From NCBI GenBank assembly GCA_009739215.1, contig VSJF01000009.1, forward strand, positions 1,054,001 through 1,118,000: a stretch of DNA of 64,000 nt. The letters run 5' to 3'. Shown here piece by piece: positions 15,949 to 27,744 of the stretch; positions within the stretch are counted from its first letter, which is position 1, and each line of letters starts with the position of its first letter. The position numbers and the translations under genes were made by a program. This stretch comes from Floccularia luteovirens. Taxonomy: Eukaryota > Basidiomycota > Agaricomycetes > Agaricales > Squamanitaceae. The notes below the pieces were generated by a model that worked only from the letters and a program-made list of their open reading frames with translations, did not search any database and was not told where the DNA came from.

Positions 15949-17147
15949 ATGCCAGAATATGTACCACAGTCTCGTCTTCTACAAAACTGCTTTCGGTAAA
16001 TTGTAGTAGAACTGGATTTAGGGTATTGTATTAGAACTGCCCCACCGAAATTACACTGTACAAGTCATACCTCTACTAAATCCCTGGCTAACTGGTATTT
16101 GGGTCCACTTCCTGCACCGCCGAGCCCTTCTGGCACGATAAGAGATGTAGTTTGCTGACATGTATCCTAACACTCACTTCACAGAACTGCGTTGAATCTT
16201 TTTGTAACAAATTCAAATGGCCGAGTTCCGGAATTAGATGCTGGAAAGAAAATCAGGCTCCGATCGGTAGTTGCCGCAATTCCTTGAGATGTACCACAAT
16301 CATCCTTTATCATCATTTGCAGAGGAATTGGGCACATAGTAAGTACTACCATTTTATTGATATTCGCGACTGATATAACCTTGGTAAGGTTAAGTGAACA
16401 TTATTGTGTATGATTGAGAGCGTCGTACATTGCGAACTCACCGAATTATGTAACTCAATCCGCAATCCAGATTGCATGTAATTTTTTTCATCACTATGCA
16501 GTATCTAATACCAGTCGGACGAATGTCAACCCCGGCACGCATTCCGAGTAGACAAATGTCGTCAACTACCAGAAGCAATATCAATGCTGTCAACTCGAAA
16601 CGCGCACCTTGATTATCATGGAGCAATTTCTAACTTACATTGTACCAGACTTCGATGTAAGTATTCTAGTTGGTGTCAATCAAGTCAATTACTGCATGTC
16701 ATGAATCTGGAAAGTTTATAGATCCGGCATACATTACCATATGTGGGATGTTTCAGCAAGACAACCTAATAAAGTACAATGGCCTATCTCTATGATTGGA
16801 CTTCTGCCCCTAATCACCTGGGATATACTCTCACGCAACACTTGTGGTAACTGCGTGCAGTGCATGTGGAGCGTTATTTGGGCAGGTCGGATGCCACTCA
16901 GCGTGTCAATCACCGCAAAAGCATGCCTCACCAATGATCTGTCCTCAACTGCACTTCGAGAAAGGGAAGTGGTTGATGCCTCCCAGCATCTACACTATAC
17001 AAAGCAGTAAATAAACTCATCACTCCCGTTCACTAAGGTAAATCCAATGCTCACGTATCGGTTTGTTGGGCACCTACGGCTAATGACCCATTCATACATA
17101 TATAACTGCCAAATGACTTCAATACTCCAAAGCATATACCGACTGCT
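15949..17147. other. Gene-poor stretch
   Basis: About 1.2 kb without a recognisable gene. Short open frames (16152-16373 plus, 16438-16626 minus, 16741-17010 plus) have no family resemblance and no consistent splicing. Confidence 0.45.
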
Positions 17148-18954
17148 ATGGGTAAGCTCACATTGTCCTAAATACACTGGTCCTTATTAATCAAATCTTT
17201 AGTAGATCTCCTATTGATTGTAGTCATTCTCATTCAAGTGTCGACCACAGTTGCGGATGTCAACTTTACGCTGTGCTTAGACAAATTCAAGTCTGGTGCA
17301 TTCGGCCTGGAGGGTGGAACTGACAATTACGGCAGACCAGTCTCAGATTTGTCGCTCGCCACCGGCTTGACTTACGAAGCCTGTACTCGCGTTTGCGGTA
17401 CAGGTCAATTGCCTTTTCAATGGGACCTATTTTCGCAACAGTTCAACTCATGGCTACTCCCGCACCTTGCCCTAATATCACAGCTCCCTTATGGTGCAAA
17501 TGATAGACTCCAGAACCTAGAGTCAATGTTACTCACAGTGGGCTCCCCTATGCTCGCTATATATTCTTTGACTCTAACCGCCCTCAATAATCGTTGGATT
17601 TCCCGGCGATTCTCTCGGTATCATCATTCAAACGCACGGAATGTCGCCCATTCCCTCACTGGTCTCCAGCAATCTCCTATAAAGGTAACAATCGACAAGC
17701 TGGCTCTTACTGCTTTGGTCATTTTACCACAAAATACCAAATATTGGCACGAGTTGAGCACGCGTCTCAATTATAACCATACTTGGACCATATCAGCTAC
17801 CGCCACCATTACATGTGCTGTTATCGCATACATCCTCACTGTCATCGATTCCTTCAATACTCCCGCTAATCGAAACCCCCTCGCCGCTTTGGGTACATTG
17901 GGACAAGGAATTGGATTTCTTTGGATTTGGTTATTGCCTGTTGTCACGTGCTGGCTGCTGATTTCCCCGAAATGCGATTCAATCCAAAACTCTAGAGCAG
18001 TTGACTACGCCAATAGGTATGCTTATATCATTGGAGAAGATGGCATTCCCATACTCAGGAGCTCGGTACTACATAACTCTGCTATGAGTCTACAAAATTT
18101 TGGGGATGATTTCCAGCTTCGCAAGGATGAAGAATGCACGGTGCCAATCTTCAACTATGCACGGGTTTTCTCTTGGGTTCAGGTGGTTGAAGAAATTGCA
18201 CAAATTTTCGATGTTGACTCAAAAGGAGCAAAAACTATTCAATTCAATACACAAGGCAATATATCTCATGCCTCCGCATCAGAGGGACTGTCTGTTTCGA
18301 ATGGAGTTGTACGCACCAAGCAACGCATCTGGGACTACGATCTGCTCTCCAGACTGATTGTTGCAACAATGATAGCTCTTTGTTTGCAATGGGGAACAAC
18401 TGGAGCGGGTGTAATTACTATCTGGTTCACGCCAGTTGTAGGTGAGCCAACTTTTCTTTCTCGCCCAGAATATATCCTTATTTTTCATCTGAGGTCTTGG
18501 CTGTAGGTCACTGTCTTGCGTGTTATACGGTGCTCTTTCGATGCTAGTTTGGATGTTGCTCGTGTTTTCCAGTATCTCGTCCCATTACGTGGTGGCCAAG
18601 GCCCGTCAACATCACTCTCGGCTTCAAACTCTCCCAAACAACAAGAACCATGTGTTGCGCACTTTCTCTATTCTCTCCCGTCGGATCGGAAAAGTCTTGG
18701 CGGTTCTTAACTGCATGTGGCTTCTGATTTGCTCCATATTCCAATTCAGTAATGTCTATAACAGATGCATGTGTACATCTAATGCATTGACTAGCGTGAA
18801 TCGTAGCTACTATCTCATTGATTTTTCTTCGGAAGACTTCGCACCAATGAAATCAACTTTGCTTGGTGGAGCTATCTTAGCAGCTTGCGTGGTTGGGTTT
18901 TTCATCGGCTTTATTAATCTTCTGATTCACCCACCCCTACTGCAACGATCATGA
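17148..18954 (+). CDS. Polytopic membrane protein of a basidiomycete-type family (paralogue 2)
   Basis: Three exons: a four-base first exon (17148-17151, ATG G), 17203-18441 and 18494-18954. They total 1704 bases, 567 residues, with no frame break. The first intron (GTAAGC...CTTTAG, 51 bases) creates the signal peptide MVDLLLIVVILIQVSTTVA. The second intron must end at CTGAG (18493), not at the later GTAG, because only that join gives the GLGCRSLS segment shared with paralogue 1. Domain order matches paralogue 1: the Cys-bearing ADVNFTLCLDKFKSGAFG and TYEACTRVCGTGQ, a series of membrane helices, the conserved QLRKDEECTVPIFNYAR loop, then the C-terminal helices. Function unknown. The cleaved, Cys-containing N-terminus and multiple helices suggest a surface or secretory-pathway membrane protein. 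Confidence 0.83.
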
Positions 18955-19359
18955 TTTTATTGGATGTCAAGGTATGAAGGTTTAATGCAGTTATCGAAAG
19001 CACAGAAATGCAATCTTACCATACATTCACTCACAGCGTAACATTTTGACAACCCACGCCACGACATAACTGAGCTTGTAACACTGTAGAATTGGATACA
19101 ATGTATTTTTTGATTAAAAAAGATATTTCCAGAGCAATTGTAGCATGTAAATTGGACGTTCCCGTATGCGTTGTCAACTACCTGGGCATGCGCAAAATAC
19201 TCCTAACTTCACGTATTCATACTTGAGTAAAGATCTCCCTAATCTTTTGTAAAGAGGGCTGAGAGGGTTCTCAAGGTAGCTGTATCCATAAACAGAGAAA
19301 TTAAACTTGACTGATGGCGAGGACGATAGGTTGGGTAACACGGTACGAATTTCGGGACC
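18955..19359. other. Intergenic, no feature seen
   Basis: AT-rich 3' flank of the membrane protein gene. Nothing coding is seen. Confidence 0.45.
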
Positions 19360-20181
19360 TTACTGTTCATATATGTTATACCGCCCACAAGGTTTCTGGT
19401 CATAGCCCTTGAGGATCATATTTGACAACCAGAGTAACTGTTGGTAGCGCCGCGAGCTGCTGAGCAGTAAGAGCTTCATCCAGTGCTTGCCATCCATTCT
19501 TGGAAGCGAACTCAGAGTCCAGAGAACATCCTTGCAAGTAAAACACGATTGTTGTACTTTCGATTTGACTGGTTTTTTCGAACATGACAAGGTTCACAAG
19601 CCAAAGTGGAACACTCATAACGCTTGAAGCGTCTACTACCACCCTGAAGGGTTTATCTAGCTATGGTTGCAATGTGATATGACGCAGAAATGGCAAGTAT
19701 GAATCGTCCAATTAGATTGAGGTAGGGTCCCCATGACCTTGACTTATCATTACAATGTCAACCATGTCATTCGTTAAGTAGTTCAGAATTATGGAAACAT
19801 ACTCGACCATGAGAAGAGTTAGATTTTGGAGAGTGAACTTGAAATTAGGCAAGATCTTCTCAGAGAAATTCTGAACATCATAGTCCGTTGAGAATTCAGC
19901 TATGAGGGACTGTATATGTGTGACATCGAGGTAATGCTGGTTAAGTCTGTTTGCGTCGAGAAGTTCTTCTAACAAATGGACCGCATGAGTGCAAATTTTT
20001 AGCAACACAAATTGGGCTGGAGGGCATGCGTGCTGCGTCGATGGATTGTGGCTGGTCCACTGACACCTTTTGGGTCAAGCCTAACTAATACCATTCCGAA
20101 CACCTTCAGGAATGGACTCGAAGTACAGAAATTGAAAGGAAATGTTCGGTGATTCCAGCTAATCAATGTGTTCGACTCCAA
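19360..20181 (-). pseudogene. Degenerate F-box/LRR-like gene fragment
   Basis: Three minus-strand open blocks (20181-19999, 20008-19712, 19642-19400) read into one another but are separated by stops. The last contains GWQALDEALTAQQLAALPTVTLVVKYDPQG, preceded by RVVVDASSV; such spacing of Leu and Val is typical of LRR portions of fungal F-box-like proteins. No F-box and no clean start were found. The call as a decayed member of that broad class rests on composition only. Confidence 0.3.
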
Positions 20182-22730
20182 TATTTTGACGATTGCACTT
20201 TGTAGCGTCTGTCACAGTTTGTCCTATAACACCTATTCGCGGGTGAGCGTAAATTTTATTTGTACAACCCAAAACTGACGTTGAAACAGTGGGTTGAAGA
20301 TGTCCGGGGGCTACTCTGGCTCAGTTGTTCTGCCCAGGACTCTGCTGGGGTAAATCTGGTACAACCTCGTTACGTTTATCATGACCTCTTACACTGCAAC
20401 GCAGCACACCTCCTTGGCAGCACCTTCTGTTTGCACAGCTACTTATACCCAACAATACCTTGAGTCTGGCGCTCTTCCTGACCCAGTCATTGGAACTCCT
20501 TTTACACCAGTTACAGGAGAAGGACCATCATCTAGGCAACTAAACAGCTACAATTCAGCCATCTTTGGAGCAGTCACAGAATTGAGCAAAAACTATCAAA
20601 TATTCACACCTTGGAGAAGACTAATCAACTTGTAGGAAAAGAACTTCATTGTTCAGGTAGTCTGTAGTACATTTACATCAAGATTGTATTAAAAAATGTA
20701 ATATAAAGTATCCATCAGACAAACGCCCAACTCGCTGGTTAGTTCTTCCGAAGACTTTTGCAAGTACAACAGTAGAACAAACCAAACGTCCTCGAGACTC
20801 TCGTCAGCCAGAGCCATGTTCTCAGTATAACGAGTGGGCGCGGATGTCATCGATTGGATATGAAGGAAACGGCATTTGTAAAAATGCGAGACTCGGTCAG
20901 TTTCTGTAAACAGATCCTGTTCGAGTATGTTCTAAAGAAAATCAGTTTTCGCTCCGGCTGAGTTTATATAAGAGCGCACTGTGGTCCGTGCGCGGTGCTT
21001 CCACGTGATTTTTCAAGCCGACTGTAACTGGGATAAAAAGTGCCAACGTCTTCAGTTTCCGCCTGCTCTGGGCAAGGAAAACAGGGCCTGCTTCATTGCT
21101 GTTTTTTAATGCCGAACCAGGATTTGTAACGCTGGCTCCGCTTGTCTTTGACGGATCAACTCAAGGAGACGTTGTTCGGGCATTTCAGATGATAAAAGCT
21201 CTTTCAAATTTCCAAGTCCCTATCAGGAACCATTTTAACCATGCTGTCGTCTCGGACTTTCAGCACAAGTAATAAACTGCACTTGGCTTATACCTCTGCC
21301 CGATGCGAAAACTTCGTGTTTTTGATGTGGGTTACTCTTACCCAAGCCACCAATCACTCAGCTATTAGCACGCGTTTACTTACTATCTAGGATTTGATTT
21401 TGATGTAGCAAGCCAAATGTGATTCTAGGATCACATCTCCTTAAATAATCTTGGTTGTGACATCAACGTTCAACTCGAACTTAAGCGATGTTCATGCTTT
21501 ACCTCGGTCTTTCGCCCTAATCATCCAGTAGAATGTTGAACTACCCACTCATCTGTTTTTGTGAGTCCGGTCTCTAAAAGATAAATTTTGCGTTTCGTTA
21601 CCGCTAAACTTAGACTTATCGCAGGTGCACCACAATCAGTTCCTGCTCGCGCCATTTTTTTCCAGATTTCGAAATTCGCTTTACCCTTTCTGGATACAAA
21701 AAAATCAACATTAGTATGAAATGAAGGCTGTCTGCGAACTTGTCGGAACATGCACTCCCTAAAATCTGCTGTCACAGTCTTCGATAAAACTCGAAGCTCC
21801 ATATCACCACTTGGTTCGAACAATCAGTGGAGAAGAGAAGCCAAGATATACAGTCATAGGAGGGTTATTACATGTCAAAGGGGAGCTGTAATATCTCCAC
21901 AAGTGGAAATTCCTGATTCTGATCGTAAAAATGATCAACTTTCAATGATCGCCTCGCATTCGGATGTAAGACTTGCATTGTTCAACTGTCCTACGTCGCT
22001 ACCGCTTCCCTGTTCAGATTTATTCCAGGATCTCATCATCTTAACATTGTAGGACGAACTTTCTGCTCTCATCGATGAATTATTTGAGTAGATTGAATCT
22101 TACAACGGAGTGTTTTTTCAGTCTTTTTGGAGATAGTTGTGAACCACTCTGTTCGGATTTTGACGTCTCCCAGAGTAAAAACTATGGAACTGCGCTCTAG
22201 CACATGCTCAGAGTCATTGGGGAGTTTCCCCTAATTTTCGCCTTTGGGTATGCACTGGTCGTCTTGCAATGGAAGGACCAGGGTAAGTGAGGTAAACTCC
22301 TCAAACGAGTAAACACAGGTAGGTTGACACTTCTCTGATATTGATGGGTATGGTGTGTACCTAACAGTGAGTTAATGCAACAGCTCTTTGCCTTTATGAG
22401 AAATATGGAATCATGAGATTTATCAATGCTCACCCTGGGTGGAGACAACTCACGTAAGATGTCCTAATTGTTATCGTGAAGAACTAAGAGCTGACCGCAA
22501 AAGACGGGCAGGAATAACAATGTATGGAGCGACGGCAGGAAAGTGTCAGCAAAGCGAGATTTTATTAATCACTGTTTAAAAATCTCAAACAGACATAGAT
22601 ATCCTTACAAAGAAGATACCAAGCATTTAAGGAATCAAAATACACGCTATATGATATACAGTCAGGAAGCACGAGAAGCTTCTGTGAAGTGAATACATTT
22701 GATTGAAATGCTTAATCATCTCCGCCACCC
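20182..22730. other. Gene-poor stretch of about 2.5 kb
   Basis: Only short open frames without resemblance (20381-20635 plus, 21521-21823 minus, 21750-22052 plus). I see no terminal repeats, transposase or tRNA. It may hold relics too degraded to name. Confidence 0.4.
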
Positions 22731-23047
22731 ATGGGATTGTGCCAGCAGTATATGGTGGATAGCGTCTATTCTTTAGATATACTTGGTTCGGTGTTTACAT
22801 CACGGACGTTTTTCGACCGACCGAAAGACCTGTTACTAAATTTACGGCAAGCTATGGCGATCACCGAACCTTACTCTTCTAGATGTTTTCATGCCCATAC
22901 AAGCAAGAAAACGGCCGTCGAAACATTGCTTGCTCGGCTATCGAGCAATGTGACAGATGTTAAGCGAATCCAGATCTTTGGCAGTTGCAATACTACCCGG
23001 CATAATAGAGGAAGGATAAGAACGCGTATGCACAGTTGGCCCCTCAG

Positions 23048-23055
23048 GTATATAA
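23048..23055 (+). promoter_or_regulatory. TATA box of the reductase gene
   Basis: GTATATAAAC at 23047-23056 lies about 80 bases upstream of the start codon at 23128, a usual distance for a TATA-driven fungal gene with a short leader. Confidence 0.55.
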
Positions 23056-23127
23056 ACTACCTTGTTTTGCTTCCAACCTCATCATTCCCTGTCCATTCAG
23101 ACTTTCAGCTATCCAATCACAATAAAC

Positions 23128-24466
23128 ATGTCCGGAAAACTCGTATTGGCGCGTAGCATTCCATCACGATCTGTTCCCTGGATGCTTATATATTCTCACA
23201 ACAGGTTACCGGTATCACTGGCTTCATTGCTGGACACGTTGCCAACCAACTCATTGAGAAAGGGTACCGCGTCAGGGGGTGAGTGTTGTTATAATATTCA
23301 TATCGTGTAGGGTTTAACTCCTCAACTATGTAGTACCACCCGTGGAGCAAAAGTTCAGACTCTTACAGAAGCTGTCAAAGTTCCAGGCCTCGAGTTTGCT
23401 CAGATCGATGATGTTGCCACCAGTGATATCACCGAAGCACTCAAGGGTGTATATGCGGTCCTCCACGTAGCTTCTCCTCTTCCAGGTCGCACATCTGTTG
23501 ATGACACCTTGAACGTGAGTAGTAGTAAATTCTTTATTCCAAAATATTCCTATTAATAATGTCATTAGACTGCTATCGAGGGAACTCTCAATATCCTCCG
23601 CCAAGCGCAAAAGGCCGGTATCAAAAAAATTGTCGTGACCAGCAGTTTCGGTGCTATCCTTGATCGTATGTATTTCTATTTTCCAGTTTTCTACATCATT
23701 GATTAATCTTATCTATGCAGCCTCTCTCAGGCCCGGGTTCGCTGGTCTTAACCTGACTGATTCCGGTTAGTACACACGAAACCCCAACTTTCAACCATTC
23801 AACGCTTAACCTTGTTCCGTTAATTAGATTGGGCCAACGTCACAATCGAAGAAGTTCGCGCCAAGAGTGACGACTCCTTCTATGTATACTTCGCCTCAAA
23901 ATACCTCGCAGAGAGGGCTACCTGGGACTTTGCCAAGGAGCACCCTGATGTCGACATTGCAACAAGTAAGGCCCTTGACATCTGTACATTCTATTCTGGA
24001 CCTGATTATGTATTTAAAAATAGTTCTACCTGGTTTCGTCTATGGACCATTCGCCGACCACTTCCCCTACCCATCCAAGACTGGTCTCGGCACCAATGGT
24101 TACCCATATATGCTGATCAAAGGTGGCATGCCACCCACTCCACCTCCCTGGTTCGTTGATGTCCGTGACATTGCCAAGGCACACGTCCTTGCTCTCGATG
24201 TTGGTCCCAGACCCCTTGAGGAGAAGCGCTTCCTTATCAACGCTGGCAACTTCACTTGGAAGGAGGCTGCTGCACACATCCAAAAGGCTCGTCCCCAGGT
24301 TACCACTGCCCCCCTCGACACCTTCCCCGACCTCCCTGGTCCCCCTTCTACCCTCGACACCACTCGCGCAAAGACCATCTTGAACTTTGGTGAATTCATC
24401 CCTCCCCAGAAGACCCTTGAGGACTTTGTCGACAACATTGAGAAGATCGAGAAGACCTGGGTCTAG
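23128..24466 (+). CDS. NAD(P)-dependent reductase, extended SDR (GRE2/dihydroflavonol-reductase type)
   Basis: Cytosolic oxidoreductase of the extended short-chain dehydrogenase family; such fungal enzymes reduce aldehydes, ketones or methylglyoxal. Signatures: the nucleotide-binding VTGITGFIAGHVANQLIEKG, Arg in GYRVRG (suggesting NADPH), VLHVASPLP, the GTLNILRQAQKAGIKKIVVT strand-helix, TSSFGAIL and the catalytic pair in YVYFASKYLAE (Tyr-x-x-x-Lys). Then come LPGFVYGPFAD and FVDVRDIAKAHVLALD. The C-terminus ends VDNIEKIEKTWV. Six short introns. The first exon is tiny: GTATTG after ATG TCC GGA AAA CTC is the only canonical donor that keeps frame with the next exon. Substrate cannot be inferred. 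Confidence 0.9.
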
Positions 24467-24689
24467 ATGTTCTAGAATGTGTGGACTGGTGCATTAGCAT
24501 AAACGATAAAAACACGGATATTTAGTCTAAATAATAAGTAGAATGTTTTGATGTAAAGATGTATTTACAATTTGAATGATTGTCAGCGCAAATCCGATGA
24601 GGGCTAGCACAATTACGTCATTGATTTTCAAAGACTTTAAACCCATCCCCTCGAATTGTCATTCGTTAACACCTAACATCCACACAACA

Positions 24690-25208
24690 ATGGCAGAAGA
24701 TACCGTTGTTGCAATCAAATTTCAAGTTGACAATCATATCTGAATCTTAAGTATTGTCTTCTACCAGTTCAAGCATAGCAAGAGTTTCTACCTCTTGACT
24801 TCTCTGGTTTGCCGATCTTTGGTCGAAATATCGCGCAAGGTTGTTTTCAAGAAGATTGTACTCAATGGCTTTATCGCCCCTCTGCACTATCAAGCCATTC
24901 ATTCAAAATCTAACTATCAACATAGAGGCTCGCTGGCTTTCAAAAATGCTACGCGGTTTAAATATTCTTGGAAACATCACCCGCTTATCCCTAGTCACAA
25001 CTTTGCACCGGTGTCATCCAGATCCAATATCTGATGAATCATTCGACCTTGTTCTAAAGTGCTTCCCAAAACTCAAAGCATTAAAATTCGGCTTCGATTA
25101 CCCTCCCAAGAATTAAAGGAAATAATTGTCATAACAGGAAATAAACAGATTCAGAATTTCCTTCCGAAGTGCGCAGAGCGTTTGGCATCCTCCAGATGCC
25201 CATAAAAT
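24690..25208 (+). pseudogene. Decayed F-box/LRR copy A (internal deletion)
   Basis: Resembles the intact gene at 26483 from its Met (MAEDTVVAI) through SLVCRSLVEISRKVVFKK, PLCTIKPFIQNLTINIEA and LVLKCFPKLKALKFGFDY. It then jumps directly to the family's C-terminal end (RIKGNNCHNR-coding stretch, CAERL...SSRCP), so the central LRR part is missing. Frameshifts and an early stop (HI*) break the reading frame. Confidence 0.7.
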
Positions 25209-25434
25209 AGATTCTAGTAGTAACGGTGATGTAAGAGTACCTTTGATGTATGGATTTCGCTTTCGTAGCTAGCTTCATGGCCCAAATCCAGCAATACATA
25301 AGATACATGGATCGAATCTGCTTCACCAGCACATATACATATCTTCTTATTCCTAAACTGTGGATTTAAAGTTGAAATTGTTATTACTGTAACGTAAAAT
25401 GGGTAACTAACGGGCAATGCCGTACACAAAGACA

Positions 25435-26191
25435 TTTTTTGCCAAAGTGCTTTCCACAATTCAGAGCATTGAAGTTGGGCCGCAATTTCGCCGATCGCTT
25501 GTCCTTGTTGTCTTTCATCTGTAGCTTCCCAAACCTGGAAATTTTGGTTGACAGCGCCGTGGGTCGGGGACCTCTCATATCCGCGCCAGAAATATGTCCA
25601 CCACAATCGCTGCGTTTTCTCTCGGTGGCTAACGGACCTTTGGGACTCCTTGAATGGTTCGCCTCAGGGCCTCCACAACTCAAAAATGTTGTCTTATCTG
25701 GCACACGTACGTGTGATTCACCATCAATCAGCCAATTCTTGGTTAGCCAGGGATCAAGTTTAGAAACTTTTGCTTGGGACATCCTGACTGAATCCTCTGA
25801 AAAAAGCAGTTTATATACAACTCTACAATATGTTGACTGAAGTGACCACGCGAAACCTAGTTGAAACACACTGCTCTCCAGTCTGTAACAATCAGTTACT
25901 ACAACCATCGTGCAAACGATGGAGTTATCGATCCATGACCAATATAATCCAAGCTGGTCTTCTGAACTCGCCAGTGCTAAGAAAAGTTATGTAAAACTGC
26001 CAGTGGGCACTGGTAGTAGGTTGGTTAGACCGGACCCACTCTTGCCTCTCGACGAACTCCTGTCGAAAATACCCTCGCAGGAATTAAGAGAAATAATTGT
26101 CATAGAGTGGAGTACATCCATTGAACTTCCGCGGTGCGCAGAGCGCTTGTTCAGATCAACTCCAGATGCCCACACTAGTCTATATAATTAA
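25435..26191 (+). pseudogene. Decayed F-box/LRR copy B (5' truncated)
   Basis: Begins abruptly at the point where copy A breaks off (AKCFPQFRALKLGRNFADRL) and continues through PPQSLRFLS, LLEWFASGPPQLKNVVLSGT and SSLETFAWDI to PSQELREIIVIEWS and CAERLFRSTPDA. No F-box half is present. The intron used by copy C has lost its GT donor here and the matching region has in-frame stops. A and B together look like one gene rearranged around about 230 bases (25209-25434). Confidence 0.7.
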
Positions 26192-26482
26192 CCCCACAGT
26201 ATTATCGATTCTTTGTCTTGTGAATTTTTTTGTTGAGAGTGAGCTCGTGAATTTTGCAGTCTAAAAATCAGATAGCTAGGTATATACGATGCATTGTAAG
26301 ATATATAGAAAATTAGAATTAATAGTATAAAGTAGAAATGAGTGAAAAAATTGTAGAACTACAACGCGACGAAAATCACAACAAGCGCGTATCTTACATA
26401 TTTTGATGGGCACGAGTATTTCCCACGATCGTTTGATATTTCTTTTGAAACCCAACACTAAAACCTTTACACGCACTCAATC

Positions 26483-27620
26483 ATGGCAGCAGAAAATATC
26501 GCTGTTGCCATTAGATCTAACAGCTATATCCCATTGGATGTCATTAGTGTCATCTTAAACCATTTCAAGCATAGCAAACAATTCCTACTTCAAATTTCTC
26601 TAGTCTGTCGATCTTGGGTCGAGGTATCACGCAGGATTGCTTTCAAAAAGGTCGCACTCAATGCTTTTATTCCTGCCCTCCAATTTGTTCGCCTTATAGA
26701 AACGCCTCTCTGCACTATAAAGCCATGCATTCGAGATCTGACTATCAACATAGAAGCACGTTGGCTTTCCTACATCCTACACCGCTTAACCGGCATTAGC
26801 AACATCACCAAGTTGTCTCTATCCACGGCTTTTTCCTATTTTCATGAAGATCAAATATCCGATGATTCATTCGAGTTTGTTTCAAAGTGCTTTCCACATC
26901 TCAAATCATTGAAATTCGGCTTCGATTTTGACGATCGCTCGTCCTTGCTGTCTTTCATTTATAGCTTTCCACATCTGGAAGATCTGGTTATGAGAGCTCG
27001 GCGGAGAGGACCTGTCATACCTGTACCGAATATATGTCCACCGCAATCGTTACGTTATATCAAATTGCATATCGGGCCTTCAGGACTCCTTGAATGGTTC
27101 GCCTCAGGACCTCCACAACTCGAGAAGGTTGTATTGTCTGGCACGCATGCATGCGATTTACCATCAATTAACCAATTTTTGGTTAACCAAGGTCCAAGTT
27201 TAGAAACTTTTATTTGGAACATCCAGAGTGCCCCGTCTTCAAAACAAGAAGGTAGTTTTTATATGGCTTCTACATTCACTCGACTGAACTGAGTGGAATC
27301 TAGGTCCTGATTTCTCGGAATGCACGGCTCTTCGGTCTATAACTATCAATTACCAAGAAAAGACTGATCCCGCGGAATCTGTCAAGTGCATGACCGGTTT
27401 AATCCGAGTTGGTCAGCTGAACTCACTGGTGCTACGAAATGTTACTTTAAAGCTGCCATTTAGCTATTATTATGAAGACAAGATGTTTTTGCCACTCGAT
27501 AAACTCTTGTCGAAATTACCGTCACAAGAATTAAGAAAAATAACAGTCTTTACAGGAGGATCAACGATCACACTTCGACATTGCGCAAAGCGTTTGGACC
27601 TACCCTCCAGTTGTCCTTGA
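26483..27620 (+). CDS. F-box/LRR-like protein, copy C (intact)
   Basis: Two exons, 26483-27251 and 27304-27620, joined over a 52-base intron (GTAGTT, branch CTGAAC, CTAG), give 361 residues. The N-terminus IPLDVISVILNHFKHSKQFL with SLVCRSWVEVSRRIAFK is an F-box-like helix pair, as in substrate adaptors of SCF ubiquitin ligases. Leu-rich segments follow: ITKLSLSTAF, CFPHLKSLKFGF, YSFPHLEDLVM, GPPQLEKVVLSG, and after the intron CTALRSITINYQEK, GQLNSLVLRNVTLKLP and LPSQELRKITVF. It ends CAKRLDLPSSCP. The target protein is unknown. It lies next to two decayed relatives, so this is a local tandem family. Confidence 0.75.
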
Positions 27621-27744
27621 CGTAATGAGAGTTGGCAGCAATGAAAGCGATGAGAATGATGAAAGGGACGAAAATGATGAAAGCGATGAGAATGACGAAG
27701 ACGATGAAAATGATGAGGATGATGAAAGCGATGAAGATTCTTGA
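27621..27744 (+). repeat. Purine-rich Asp/Glu/Ser/Asn-coding repeat after copy C
   Basis: Tandem GATGAAAGC/GATGAGAAT-like units. In the +1 frame relative to the end of copy C they encode an acidic tail (SNESDENDERDENDESDEND and on) closed by TGA at 27742. A single-base shift near 27600 separates it from the F-box frame, so it may be a former C-terminal tail. Confidence 0.6.

Noticed and set aside
22731..23156. 141-codon frame overlapping the reductase start
   Set aside because: It runs through the TATA box and leader of the reductase, is in another frame, and has no family resemblance.
24100..24438. 112-codon minus-strand frame inside the reductase
   Set aside because: Reverse complement of codon-biased sense exons.
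27621..27744. CRISPR-like or satellite array
   Set aside because: The units are 9-base coding triplet repeats without spacers; this is a eukaryotic acidic-tail repeat.
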